Source: PVC group bacterium (GTDB lineage: Bacteria > Verrucomicrobiota > Kiritimatiellia > UBA8416). Taken from it: 37,993 bases of DNA. The notes under the pieces are model-generated. The model was not told the DNA's origin. It did not search any database and saw nothing but the letters and a program-made list of their open reading frames with translations. The stretch spans positions 1 through 37,993 of the forward strand of contig PWYP01000103.1 of the NCBI GenBank assembly GCA_003567805.1, in the 5' to 3' direction. How positions within the stretch are numbered: the first letter of the stretch is position 1; each line of letters opens with the position of its first letter. The translations under genes and the position numbers were made by a program. Positions 6,326-14,632 of this stretch are shown in pieces.

Positions 6326-6622
6326 CTAACTCTTGATAATTTGCTCTGCCAGCTCCTCGTACTCTGCATCGTACTCACTTACGAGTTTGATACCGAAGGT
6401 ATCCTCTATCGCTTCCAGAATTCGCACAGGGTCATTGGCACCACTTCGCTCCAGCAATACCGTACCCTGTTCCGGCATTGGGTACACATCCAAATAATTC
6501 TGTCCATCGGTCAAAACGAGCCCCTGACCTTCGTCAACCGTCTGCGCCAGAATACCGTCGCGATCAAATGCCGCAAATTTATCAAAAGATACAGGATGCT
6601 GCGGTATCCAGTTCGTTGACAT
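6326..6622 (-). CDS. Small acidic hypothetical protein coupled to the PGN_0703-type nuclease
   Basis: A 98-aa acidic protein (MSTNWIPQHPVSFDKFAAFD... ending YEELAEQIIKS) that I do not recognise. It has no signal peptide or membrane segment. ATG 6622 overlaps the stop codon of the upstream nuclease-like gene by one base (TGATG), so translation is coupled; the frame extending to 6712 lies wholly inside that gene and is rejected as a start. The coupling and acidic composition would suit an inhibitor or partner of the nuclease, but that is a guess from context alone. Confidence 0.7.
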   Translation of the reverse strand: MSTNWIPQHPVSFDKFAAFDRDGILAQTVDEGQGLVLTDGQNYLDVYPMPEQGTVLLERSGANDPVRILEAIEDTFGIKLVSEYDAEYEELAEQIIKS

Positions 6623-7557
6623 CAGACTCGCTCCACACGCGCAAAATCGAGATAGCGATCGTAAAATAGCTTCCCCCAGTCTTTTCCCAAGCTGGCACGA
6701 GCCGCTTGCCAAGCTTCCTCAAGCGTCCACACCAGAAAAGTATCATGCTGCAGCAGACAAGCCCTGTATTGGTCAACAGCCTCTGCACAATGCTGGTTGT
6801 CACGCGGGTACAGGAAAACAAAGGCCCCCTCGTCATAGTCACCGTGGTGCAGCACACTGCAAGCCAAAAGATGATCACGCCAGATCTGTTGCAGCGGCTG
6901 TATACGCAGGTCGGGCAAGCTGTCCGGTTTGAACGCGCCTGATGCTTGCGCCACCTCCTCGTAGCGTCCGCGAAGCATTGCCGCCTTGCCGATGAGGTTC
7001 TCGTGATACTTGACCTCGATACCCAGAAAACCGCTATTACCGGTCTTTGTGCTATATTCGACAAACACATCAAATGCTGAGCGATCCCCGGTATAGGCCT
7101 CATCACCCCTGCCGGGAGAATGCTCGAATGCTATAGCTGTGACTTCCGTAGCCTGCTCTACGCCCATAGCTCGCACAAAAGCGGTGGCAGCTTCCAAATC
7201 AGCCTGCAGTTCCGCAAACAGGTTAAAGCATAACGGCTGGCTCGAAAGCAGGTTGTCGAAGATCCGGGGCTTGCCGTATAGCTTGCCCTTGCTGCGGACA
7301 GGATCCAGCACCTCCCGGCGGACAGCATCCTTGGCAATCTCCGTCATGTAATTTGCCAGCGACTCGCGCGCCCAAGGCATCGCCAGTCTGGCACCATAAC
7401 GCTTTCCGTTTCTGATGCCCACCGGATACCCACGCTCTTCCCGCCACATCGACTGCAGGATACGCGCTTTGCGCTGAAACGCACTCGCATCCACGGTCTC
7501 ATAACAGTCATATGCCCGTGCCAACCCGACAATATCCTGCTTTGAATCATCCGCCAT
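6622..7557 (-). CDS. PGN_0703-like putative PD-(D/E)XK endonuclease
   Basis: A 311-aa protein resembling the PGN_0703 family of putative restriction endonucleases: FQRKARILQSMWREERGYP near the N-terminus, the GKPRIFDNLLSSQPLCFNLF segment, and a PD-(D/E)XK-like site with SAFDVFVEY followed by GFLGIEVKYHE (D, then E-X-K). The family is annotated as nuclease from fold comparison; no methyltransferase or specificity gene is adjacent. The start at ATG 7557 has a GGAGGG Shine-Dalgarno sequence 9 bp upstream, whereas the longer frame begins with TTG at 7581 and is unlikely. It heads a three-gene unit with the 98-aa protein and the LsrG-like protein, at the right edge of the repeat-rich island. Confidence 0.75.
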   Translation of the reverse strand: MADDSKQDIVGLARAYDCYETVDASAFQRKARILQSMWREERGYPVGIRNGKRYGARLAMPWARESLANYMTEIAKDAVRREVLDPVRSKGKLYGKPRIFDNLLSSQPLCFNLFAELQADLEAATAFVRAMGVEQATEVTAIAFEHSPGRGDEAYTGDRSAFDVFVEYSTKTGNSGFLGIEVKYHENLIGKAAMLRGRYEEVAQASGAFKPDSLPDLRIQPLQQIWRDHLLACSVLHHGDYDEGAFVFLYPRDNQHCAEAVDQYRACLLQHDTFLVWTLEEAWQAARASLGKDWGKLFYDRYLDFARVERV

Positions 7558-7616
7558 AACTCGCACCCTCCATGCCTGCAAAGATTCCCGCTACGGGGAC
7601 CATACATAAATTTGCA

Positions 7617-7652
7617 GGCGCAGGGCAAGTGCAGCAACCCTACACCTGCGCC
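7617..7652. promoter_or_regulatory. Inverted repeat between divergent nuclease and sulfatase genes
   Basis: GGCGCAGG (7617-7624) and CCTGCGCC (7645-7652) are perfect inverse copies separated by 20 bp, in the 153-bp space between divergent starts at 7557 and 7711. A good -35-like TTGACC lies at 7670-7675 facing the sulfatase, but its -10 is weak. The repeat could be an operator or a hairpin; nothing decides. Confidence 0.35.
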
Positions 7653-7710
7653 ATTTTCCGAATCAAATCTTGACCTCACCAGTCTAATGCGGCTAGGTTT
7701 TGTGCACTCC

Positions 7711-9153
7711 ATGAAACGTGTTATCCAAAATGCCATTCTCTCAATGTTTCTCAGCTTCGGCATGTTACATGCAAGTGAGGAGGCGATCACCCCCAATGTT
7801 CTCTTTATTTTTACTGACGACCAGAATGCCGAACTTGTAGGAGCACTTGGCAATCCCCATATCCAAACGCCGTATATTGACCGCCTGGTCCGCGAAGGGA
7901 CCGCCTTCACCAATGCCTACATCATGGGGGCCAGTTCACCAGGGGTCTGTCTACCCTCGCGCGCCATGGTGCTGACCGGTCGCTCACTTTGGAACATCGA
8001 GAATCAGGGCATTTGGAGCTATGAAATCTCCGAGAAGAACAAAACCCTTCCTGAAGTCTTTCGCGCTGGCGGTTATCTCACTTTCGTTGTTGGCAAGAAT
8101 GACCCCGGCCGCACTGGTCACATCGGACGCGCCTACACCCATGGCGGACGTATGCTTTTGCAAGGAATGAGCAACCAGTATAACGTCCCCATTATCGCGT
8201 TCCGCCAGGATGGCGACTACAGCGAAGCAAGACCTGTCCGCATACGAGGTCTGCATTCTGCCGAGATGTATGCCGACGATACCGTGGCCTTTATTAAAGA
8301 ACACGCAGGCAGCAAACAACCATTCTACGCCTATGTCGCCTTCCAGACACCACACGACCCCTGGCAGGCTCCGGAAGAATATCACGCCATGTATGACCCT
8401 GCAAAAATCCCATTACCCGCATCGTTCTTGCCGGAGCATCCATTTGACAACGGCATGCTCGACGTCCGCGACGAAATGCTCCTTCCCCATCCGCGCACAG
8501 CCGAAGCCGTGCGCAAAGCAACCGCCGACTATTACGCTACCATGACGCACACGGACGCGCAAATCGGACGAATTCTTGAAGCACTTGAAGAGTCCGGCCA
8601 ATACGATAATACCATTATCGTATTTTCCTCGGACAACGGTCTCGCCGTTGGCCGTCACGGACTCGTCGGCAAGCAAAATCTCTACGAACACGCAGTTCGT
8701 ATGCCCCTCATATTTGCAGGGCCAGGTATACCCAAGGGCGAAACGCGCGGACACCTCTGCTATATCAACGATCTCTACCCCACCCTTTGTGATTTGCTCG
8801 GCTTGCCTGTGCCGGAAACTGTCGACTTCAAGAGCTTGGTGCCTGTGATCGAGGATGCTACAGCACCTCACCGCGAACACCTCTACTTCGCCTTTATGTC
8901 GTGGCAACGCGCAATCCGCAACGAACGCTACAAATTGATCGAATACGCCGTGGATGGAACACGCCACACCCAGCTCTTCGACCTCCAGCAAGACCCTGAC
9001 GAACTCACAAACCTCGCCACAAAGCCCACGCACCAAACGATTCTCACCGAACTCCGCGATTTGCTCAAATCCGAGCGACTCCGCCTCAACGACGGCAGCA
9101 GCACCTCCGAATTCGCCACCCGGCAGGGCATGGACTTCTGGTCCGCCTACTAG
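7711..9153 (+). CDS. Secreted sulfatase, Cys-type formylglycine
   Basis: A 480-aa arylsulfatase-superfamily enzyme. ATG 7711 gives a signal peptide (MKRVIQNAILSMFLSFGMLHA, cleavage about residue 21); the longer frame to 7612 adds a tail without export logic. Metal-binding D36-D37 lie in FIFTDDQN. The maturation signature is CLPSRAMVLTGR, with C80 to be oxidised to formylglycine, and a second metal site is seen in SSDNG. Length and order fit the S1 family (choline-sulfatase/iduronate-sulfatase-like). It should act in the periplasm or outside the cell on sulfated organics, probably glycans. The Cys type requires a formylglycine-generating enzyme or anSME, not encoded in this window. Substrate unknown. 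Confidence 0.92.
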   Translation: MKRVIQNAILSMFLSFGMLHASEEAITPNVLFIFTDDQNAELVGALGNPHIQTPYIDRLVREGTAFTNAYIMGASSPGVCLPSRAMVLTGRSLWNIENQGIWSYEISEKNKTLPEVFRAGGYLTFVVGKNDPGRTGHIGRAYTHGGRMLLQGMSNQYNVPIIAFRQDGDYSEARPVRIRGLHSAEMYADDTVAFIKEHAGSKQPFYAYVAFQTPHDPWQAPEEYHAMYDPAKIPLPASFLPEHPFDNGMLDVRDEMLLPHPRTAEAVRKATADYYATMTHTDAQIGRILEALEESGQYDNTIIVFSSDNGLAVGRHGLVGKQNLYEHAVRMPLIFAGPGIPKGETRGHLCYINDLYPTLCDLLGLPVPETVDFKSLVPVIEDATAPHREHLYFAFMSWQRAIRNERYKLIEYAVDGTRHTQLFDLQQDPDELTNLATKPTHQTILTELRDLLKSERLRLNDGSSTSEFATRQGMDFWSAY

Positions 9154-9303
9154 CCTGCCCACACACCGAAAACAAAGGGCTATTCCTCTGCCAGCGCTTT
9201 CTTTGCTGCTACCGCTGACATGTAGAAGAGCATATGGCTACTTCAATAGGATCGTGGTCCATGCATACTTGCCAATATGTGTAATACCAGCTACAACATG
9301 ACT

Positions 9304-10215
9304 ATGAATTGGACTATCTATGCATTTTACAAATTTTTCGATTTTCCGGCCTTCCGCGACTGGCAGGAACCGTTGCTGTCGTTTTGTAATGATCAGGGCA
9401 TTTGCGGGAGCGTGTTGTTAGCTGCCGAAGGACTAAACGGCACCATGGCAGGATCGGCAGAAGCGATGACGGCATTGCGTGACTTTTTGGAGAACACAGT
9501 CGGAGCGGGACCGCTGGAGGTAAAAATATCCGAGGCCGATTGCAAGCCGTTTCGTAAAACCAAAGTGAAGCTTAAATCGGAAATCGTCAATCTCGGCCGA
9601 CCGGATTTGCGTCCCGGCGATGCGCGCGTCGGACATTATGTTGACGCAAAGGATTGGAACAAACTGATTTCGGAGGAAGGCGTGCGAATTATTGATACCC
9701 GCAATGATTTTGAGATCCGTGTGGGTACCTTTGCTGGTGCGGAGAATCCGCATACCGAAAAATTCTCTGACTTCCCGGATTATGTGAAGCAGACCATGGA
9801 TCCGGGGAAAGACAAAAAGGTCGCGATGTTTTGTACGGGCGGGATTCGTTGTGAGAAAGCAACGGCCTTTCTTTTGCAACAGGGCTTTGATGAGGTGTAT
9901 CACCTACGTGGTGGAATTTTGAAATATTTCGAGGAGGTTCCAACAGAGGAAAGCCTTTGGGATGGGGAGTGTTTCGTGTTCGACGACCGGATTACAGTAA
10001 ATCAAGATCTGGAACCCGGTGAAACGGAATGCTGCCGAGGTTGCTGGAATCCATTGAAACCAGAGGACAAGCTCGACCCACGCTACGAAGAAGGCGTCAG
10101 TTGCCCACTGTGCTTTGATGAAAAATCCCCAGAGCGCATTGCGGCAGCGCGGGAGCGCGAGCGTCAAAGACTACGAAATGAATCTGATTTGAATCGAATA
10201 ACGGAGGAATCATGA
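9304..10215 (+). CDS. trhO: tRNA uridine(34) hydroxylase, rhodanese family (TrhO/YceA)
   Basis: A 303-aa protein of the YceA/TrhO family, which oxidises uridine 34 of tRNAs to 5-hydroxyuridine. The N-terminal acylphosphatase-like domain starts at WTIYAFYKFFDF and is followed by the conserved AEGLNGTMAGS. The rhodanese domain has its active-site loop as CTGGIRCEKAT with C177. The C-terminal tail has a cysteine cluster (CCRGCW and CPLC) that looks metal-binding, followed by a charged helix. ATG 9304 is used; ATG 9298 would add two residues, and neither has a clear Shine-Dalgarno sequence. The stop codon overlaps the next gene (ATGA). Confidence 0.92.
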   Translation: MNWTIYAFYKFFDFPAFRDWQEPLLSFCNDQGICGSVLLAAEGLNGTMAGSAEAMTALRDFLENTVGAGPLEVKISEADCKPFRKTKVKLKSEIVNLGRPDLRPGDARVGHYVDAKDWNKLISEEGVRIIDTRNDFEIRVGTFAGAENPHTEKFSDFPDYVKQTMDPGKDKKVAMFCTGGIRCEKATAFLLQQGFDEVYHLRGGILKYFEEVPTEESLWDGECFVFDDRITVNQDLEPGETECCRGCWNPLKPEDKLDPRYEEGVSCPLCFDEKSPERIAAARERERQRLRNESDLNRITEES

Positions 10216-10490
10216 ACACCAACATCATAAGAACAAAACACGGAATGATAAAATATCATACCCCCGTGTTTGTCATCAGCTTGGTTTGTGCAACCCTTTG
10301 CACATATGGTTGTCGCCCGACATCCGAAGCAACGGAACAAGATCAAACAGCATCAAGATCTTCAGTTGAATTGTTGGCGGATGGCATCACCGGCAGATAT
10401 GCGATTGAGGCTGGTAAACGCGCAAAAAGTGATATTGAAGCAATCGCCGAAGAACAAAACGCGCGGCTGGAAGAACTCATCGGGGACTAG
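10212..10490 (+). CDS. Small putative lipoprotein coupled to trhO
   Basis: A 92-aa protein with a basic N-terminus, a hydrophobic segment (VFVISLVCATLCTYGC) and a candidate lipobox cysteine at residue 34, followed by a polar, Glu/Ala-rich tail. The lipobox is imperfect because Tyr occupies position -2. ATG overlaps the trhO stop by 4 bp and has a GGAGG Shine-Dalgarno sequence 4-5 bp upstream inside trhO, so expression is coupled. Function unknown; no family recognised. Its link to tRNA hydroxylation is probably only transcriptional. Confidence 0.65.
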   Translation: MNTNIIRTKHGMIKYHTPVFVISLVCATLCTYGCRPTSEATEQDQTASRSSVELLADGITGRYAIEAGKRAKSDIEAIAEEQNARLEELIGD

Positions 10491-10498
10491 CACCGTCC

Positions 10499-11143
10499 TC
10501 AACGCAACGGGGCTACTAGATCGGGGTTATCGTTCGTCGGTGTATTGACGGCATCGGATACGGGATACCACGCCATCGCATTATCTGGGTATGGCTGAAG
10601 CAGCTTTGTAGGACTTTGGCATCGGGGATCCAGCCAGGCATCAATTGCCGAAGTTGGCAATATGACCGGCATCCGGTGATGCACGGGCGCAATAAGCGCA
10701 TTAGCATTCGTCGTGATGATGGTGCAGTAAGATCGGATGGTCCCATTCTCGTGCGGCCACGAATCCCACAGCCCGGCAAATACAAATGGCTCTTGGTTCT
10801 TCAGGTGAATAAAAACGGGCTGCTTTTTTCCCTGATCTTGTCGCCACTCGTAAAACCCATCTGCCACGATCAAACAGCGCCGCTGGTTGAGCAATCGTGC
10901 GAAGGTTGGCTTTTCTGTCAGTGTTTCTGCGCGCGCGTTGATCAAGGGCCGCCCCCCTGCCCTCGCAGCTGGCATTCCCCATCGTAATAGCCCGAGCCGC
11001 CGCTCAGCATGACCTGCAATGGCAGCGACATCCTGTCCTGGAGATACATTGAAACTGGTAGGAATATTTTCAACTACTTTATCGATGCCATGCAACTTCG
11101 CAACAACCTCTGACTTCTGCCTCTGCGTAAAACGTCCGCACAT
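10499..11143 (-). CDS. yedK: SRAP-domain abasic-site DNA-protein crosslink protein (YedK/HMCES)
   Basis: A 214-aa SRAP protein. After removal of Met1 the N-terminal Cys2 (MCGRFTQ) attacks the open-ring abasic site in single-stranded DNA and forms a thiazolidine crosslink that shields it. The catalytic set is present: C2, N69 in LINARAET, E99 in DGFYEW and H155 in HHRMP. ATG 11143 is chosen because the Cys must be residue 2 and a GAGGTG Shine-Dalgarno sequence lies 5 bp upstream; the GTG at 11149 would bury it. The gene is convergent with the lipoprotein gene, with 8 bp between stops, and no terminator hairpin is obvious there. Confidence 0.93.
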   Translation of the reverse strand: MCGRFTQRQKSEVVAKLHGIDKVVENIPTSFNVSPGQDVAAIAGHAERRLGLLRWGMPAARAGGRPLINARAETLTEKPTFARLLNQRRCLIVADGFYEWRQDQGKKQPVFIHLKNQEPFVFAGLWDSWPHENGTIRSYCTIITTNANALIAPVHHRMPVILPTSAIDAWLDPRCQSPTKLLQPYPDNAMAWYPVSDAVNTPTNDNPDLVAPLR

Positions 11144-11302
11144 AAACACCTCAATTCCTGGTACGCCTCAAAAGTACCGCTACCGCCTTCAGCAAGCAAC
11201 CCCATGGTTTTAGATCGTTCTTGAACCCCGCCTCACAGCAACCTATGCTCGCTATAGGTAAGATGTATCAACGACCAATCGACATGTTCTCCCAGCCGCA
11301 AA

Positions 11303-11569
11303 ATGAAATCATCTCGCAAAAGCTATGGTACGGTAGGCGACAATGAGTCGTTTGTTACGCTGATAAGAGTGGCAAGAGAAGACGACGCCGTCAGAAAAAC
11401 ACTGCAGGCCATCCTGGCGCAACCTGCATTTCACCGCAAATCCATGCTGCATATGCTGATATCTGACATGCAACGCAAATCAGCTTCGCAAGGTTTTATT
11501 CTAGCCATATCCTGCCTACTGGATGACGACGTGGCAGCCAAAGCCAAGGAGGCGATCCATGAAAACTAA
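11303..11569 (+). CDS. Hypothetical protein, 88 aa
   Basis: A small, mostly helical, soluble protein (MKSSRKSYGTVGDNES... ending AKAKEAIHEN). I recognise no domain; the LISDMQRKSASQGFILAISC stretch might suggest a helical repeat, but weakly. There is no Shine-Dalgarno sequence before ATG 11303. Its 3' end carries the strong Shine-Dalgarno sequence of the next gene, which it overlaps by 11 bp, and this is the best argument that it is translated. Confidence 0.5.
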   Translation: MKSSRKSYGTVGDNESFVTLIRVAREDDAVRKTLQAILAQPAFHRKSMLHMLISDMQRKSASQGFILAISCLLDDDVAAKAKEAIHEN

Positions 11570-12011
11570 TTCTGTGCAAATTCACAGTTGTCGCTCCTTA
11601 CAGGATTTCGACATGAAACGTATGTTTCTCGAAAGTCATGGAGTTACGGTGTTACCTGATTCCGAATCGACTGTCTCTGCGCATCCGCTATATGCAAATG
11701 CCATTGGTGGGATCAGAATAAAAGTGGACCGGAACGATGCTGAACGCGCGCAGCAACTACTGCGGGAATACGAAAACGCGGCTTCCTCCGAAACAGCACA
11801 GGAGTACGTTTGCATCAAAAAAACGCTTCTTGTAGCGCTTCCGATTGGATTTTGTGCAGGAACCGCAGTTGGATTCATGCATAATTCCATCGCTGCCGCT
11901 CTGTATGTATTTATCCTCGTCAGCTTCTTTGCCTTTATCCCGTTGACGCAAGTATTCCGATATAAAAAACATGGTTCTGACGATCACCTGCCGTCTGCTA
12001 GAGAAAATTAA
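11559..12011 (+). CDS. DUF2007-like protein with C-terminal transmembrane segments
   Basis: A 150-aa protein. The first 75 residues resemble the DUF2007 putative signal-transducing fold (small GlnB-like): a short strand, FDMKRMFLESHGVTVLPDSE, then IGGIRIKVDRNDAERAQQLL, the family's closing strand-helix. Two membrane segments follow (about LLVALPIGFCAGTAVGF and SIAAALYVFILVSFFAFIPL), so the domain is membrane-tethered. ATG 11559 has AAGGAGG 6 bp upstream; the frame extending to 11523 is rejected. It is translationally linked to the 88-aa gene before it. Role unknown. Confidence 0.7.
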   Translation: MKTNSVQIHSCRSLQDFDMKRMFLESHGVTVLPDSESTVSAHPLYANAIGGIRIKVDRNDAERAQQLLREYENAASSETAQEYVCIKKTLLVALPIGFCAGTAVGFMHNSIAAALYVFILVSFFAFIPLTQVFRYKKHGSDDHLPSAREN

Positions 12012-12079
12012 GCAATGCAACTCGGCATTCGCTGGCGCAATAGCAGCGCAGGAAACACAAAGGGTTATAGCATAGAAAA

Positions 12080-12313
12080 ATGAATCATTCGAATGCGCAG
12101 CATACTGGAGAATCCAGTGGTACCATTGAAATTGGCTCACATACCGGAACCCCCTACTTGTACGGGACGTCCAAGATTGGCGCTGATCTGCCCATACGCA
12201 TTTCTGGCAGTAGCCATACGGTTGCAATTACCATACCTATGATTCTCGCGATTGCGATTGGAATAGCCACCTTGCTATTCATGAAAAGCAAAAGAGAGAA
12301 AAAACGACCATAG
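12080..12313 (+). CDS. Small single-pass membrane protein, hypothetical
   Basis: A 77-aa ORF with a Ser/Gly/Thr-rich N-terminal half, one strong hydrophobic helix (VAITIPMILAIAIGIATLLF) and a Lys/Arg-rich C-terminus, which predicts N-out/C-in insertion. No Shine-Dalgarno sequence lies at proper distance. A well-formed helix with positive-inside charge argues for a real gene, but it could be chance. No family recognised. Confidence 0.4.
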   Translation: MNHSNAQHTGESSGTIEIGSHTGTPYLYGTSKIGADLPIRISGSSHTVAITIPMILAIAIGIATLLFMKSKREKKRP

Positions 12314-12322
12314 AGCAAATGG

Positions 12323-12346
12323 ATGGCCATCTAGACATTGCACACG
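12323..12346 (+). repeat. Repeat A fragment
   Basis: CCATCTAGACATTGCACACGA matches the core of repeat A (GCATCTAGACATTGTACACGA) with two changes. It lies 10 kb from the other copies, just before the peptide-importer promoter region, so the repeat is dispersed rather than confined to the island. Confidence 0.6.
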
Positions 12347-12369
12347 AGCACTCAACGGGGAATCAAAGA

Positions 12370-12398
12370 TTGATTTTTTCTTACACACAATTTATGGT
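12370..12398 (+). promoter_or_regulatory. Possible sigma70-type promoter of the peptide-importer operon
   Basis: TTGATT (12370-12375) and TATGGT (12393-12398) are separated by 17 bp, each matching four of six consensus positions. They lie 90 bp upstream of the double-ATPase gene in the only sizeable gap before it. Weak evidence by itself. Confidence 0.35.
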
Positions 12399-12487
12399 TG
12401 TATGAATCTTGATGGGGCAACTACACATTTCATAGTGGTTTTGCCGCGTTATCTGATGAAAAAGAGGAATCAGCGCAGATATAGACA

Positions 12488-14632
12488 ATGCTTTCATCGA
12501 CGCAACAACCTGTATTGCAAATCAAGGATTTGCGGGTCCGCTTTCAAACCGAAGCAGGAGCGGTTGACGCCGTAGATGGTATTTCACTGCAAATTGAACG
12601 CGGACGCATCCTAGGTTTAGTCGGCGAAAGCGGCTGCGGCAAAAGCGTAACGTCCATGTCGATTCTGCGCCTTATTCGACCTCCTGGAAAAATCATAGGC
12701 GGAAATATTCAGCTCTGCGGCAAGGAGGGAGAAAATTCGGTAGAGGTGCTTGGGCTTTCAGAGAATGCAAAAGCACTCTATGATGTGCGTGGTGGTGTCG
12801 CTAGTATGATTTTTCAGGAACCGATGACGGCACTCAGCCCCGTTCACACGGTTGGAAATCAAGTTTGTGAAGCCATTCTCACACATCAGAAGGTTACCAA
12901 AGCCGAAGCCGAAGCGCGGGCCGTGGAAATGTTAGCAAAAGTTGGCATCCCGAACCCAGCAAGCCGCCTCAAACAATATCCTTTCGAGTTTTCGGGTGGT
13001 ATGCGTCAGCGTGTCATGATTGCCATGGCTTTGGTGTGTAATCCGGGACTATTGATTGCCGATGAGCCAACCACCGCACTTGATGTCACCATTCAAGCAC
13101 AGATTCTGCAACTCATTAGCAAAGTGCGTGACGACCTGGGGGCTGGCGTGCTCCTGATCACGCATGATCTTGGCGTGGTTGCCCAGACCGCCGATGATGT
13201 AGCCGTCATGTATCTGGGACGCATCGTGGAGAAAGGTTCTGTTCGTGATGTATTGAAGCATCCCATGCATCCTTATACAAAAGGCCTTTTGGCTTCTTTG
13301 CCGGGACTTAACACGGATCAACCGCGGTTGAGTTCCATCAAGGGCTCTGTACCGGCTGCCGGACAACTTCCAACCGGCTGTCCATTTCATCCTCGCTGCC
13401 CCTACCACAAGCCGGGCGTATGCGATGTCGGCAATCCCCCGCAATGGGATGCGCGCACAGAGCAACATGGAGCAGCGTGCATACGCTGGCGAGAAATCGC
13501 GGCCGAGGAAAATACGGCAGCTTCGACGAACAAGACTCCCGTGATACAAAAAGTTGCCGAGGTGGTTTCACGGACTCGCGAGCAGATTTTTCAGCCGAAA
13601 GAGCGGGAGAGCACTTCGACGACCACAACAGATGATGCCCCCCCACTGCTCTCCGTGCGCGATTTATGCAAGTTCTTCCCGATCCGCAGTCAAGGACTGG
13701 TGCGACGGAAAGTGGGAGAGGTTCGTGCGGTACATCATGTCAGCTTCGACCTTGCCAAGGGAGAAACCCTTGGCATTGTTGGAGAGAGCGGATCTGGCAA
13801 AACCACGGCGGCACGTGCCATCCTGCGAGCGATCAACCCCACCTCAGGCGAGGTACATTTCCATTACGAGGGACAACAAGTCGATTTGGCAGCACTGGCA
13901 GCCCACGAACTGAAACCCTTGCGCCAACGAATGCAGATGATTTTTCAGGATCCATTCTCTTCCCTTAACCCTCGCATGACCGTAGGAGATATTGTTGGGG
14001 AACCCTTGGTGATCCATCAATTGGCAAAAGGTGCTGTACTACGCGACCAAGTGGTTGAAGCGCTATTACGTGTAGGACTAAAACCGGAGCACCGAACCCG
14101 TTATCCACACGCATTCAGTGGCGGACAACGCCAACGCATCGGCATAGCCCGAGCGCTTATCATGAACCCATCGCTTATCGTCGCAGATGAGGCCGTCTCG
14201 GCGCTGGATGTATCGGTGCAAGCCCAAGTGATCAATTTGCTCGAAGATTTACAGGAAGAACTGCACTTAACCTATATGTTCATCGCGCATGACCTTAGCG
14301 TAGTTAAACATATCTGCGACCGCGTCGCCGTAATGTATTGCGGTAGAGTTGTTGAGCTCGGCCACATCGATGCAATCTATGCCAAACCTTCTCATCCCTA
14401 CACGCAGGCGCTATTGGCGGCTGTCCCATCGCCTGATCCGGATATCCGATTGCGGCCTGCTGTTTCCGGTGACACCGCCGACCCTGCCAAACCTCCCGCA
14501 GGCTGTAGTTTTCATCCCCGCTGCCCCTTGGCGCAAAAAGGACTCTGTGATGTTCCCGGGAACCCTCCCCCTCTTCGGGAAATTACCCCAGGTAAATGGA
14601 CCGCATGCTTCCGCGCCGAGGAAATGGAATGA
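12488..14632 (+). CDS. Double ABC ATPase of a peptide importer (DppD-DppF fusion type)
   Basis: A 714-aa protein containing two complete nucleotide-binding domains, like E. coli GsiA and YejF. First half: Walker A GESGCGKS (46-53), signature FSGGMRQR from 168, Walker B D192-E193. Second half: GESGSGKT (432-439), FSGGQRQR from 543, D567-E568 in ADEAVSALD, where Ala replaces the usual Pro. Each half ends in the oligopeptide-transport C-terminal region with four cysteines (298/304/312/331 and 673/679/687/707), the pattern reported to hold an iron-sulfur cluster in related DppD-type ATPases. A polar linker of about 60 residues joins the halves. It powers the two permease genes that follow; the next start codon overlaps its stop (ATGATG). 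Confidence 0.93.
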   Translation: MLSSTQQPVLQIKDLRVRFQTEAGAVDAVDGISLQIERGRILGLVGESGCGKSVTSMSILRLIRPPGKIIGGNIQLCGKEGENSVEVLGLSENAKALYDVRGGVASMIFQEPMTALSPVHTVGNQVCEAILTHQKVTKAEAEARAVEMLAKVGIPNPASRLKQYPFEFSGGMRQRVMIAMALVCNPGLLIADEPTTALDVTIQAQILQLISKVRDDLGAGVLLITHDLGVVAQTADDVAVMYLGRIVEKGSVRDVLKHPMHPYTKGLLASLPGLNTDQPRLSSIKGSVPAAGQLPTGCPFHPRCPYHKPGVCDVGNPPQWDARTEQHGAACIRWREIAAEENTAASTNKTPVIQKVAEVVSRTREQIFQPKERESTSTTTTDDAPPLLSVRDLCKFFPIRSQGLVRRKVGEVRAVHHVSFDLAKGETLGIVGESGSGKTTAARAILRAINPTSGEVHFHYEGQQVDLAALAAHELKPLRQRMQMIFQDPFSSLNPRMTVGDIVGEPLVIHQLAKGAVLRDQVVEALLRVGLKPEHRTRYPHAFSGGQRQRIGIARALIMNPSLIVADEAVSALDVSVQAQVINLLEDLQEELHLTYMFIAHDLSVVKHICDRVAVMYCGRVVELGHIDAIYAKPSHPYTQALLAAVPSPDPDIRLRPAVSGDTADPAKPPAGCSFHPRCPLAQKGLCDVPGNPPPLREITPGKWTACFRAEEME

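Noticed and set aside
7344..7913. Minus-strand 189-aa ORF
   Set aside because: Overlaps both the nuclease-like gene in another frame and the start of the sulfatase; no domain seen.
8413..9162. Minus-strand 249-aa ORF
   Set aside because: Long antisense shadow of the sulfatase gene, which has complete family motifs on the plus strand.
9433..9903. Minus-strand 156-aa ORF
   Set aside because: Antisense to trhO, whose catalytic loop is clear on the plus strand.
13049..13549. Minus-strand 166-aa ORF
   Set aside because: Antisense to the first half of the double ATPase; no ribosome site or family pattern.
14596..14629. Earlier start for the binding-protein/permease fusion
   Set aside because: The extra residues lie in the ATPase coding region, while ATG 14629 has a Shine-Dalgarno sequence and the typical ATGA-type overlap.
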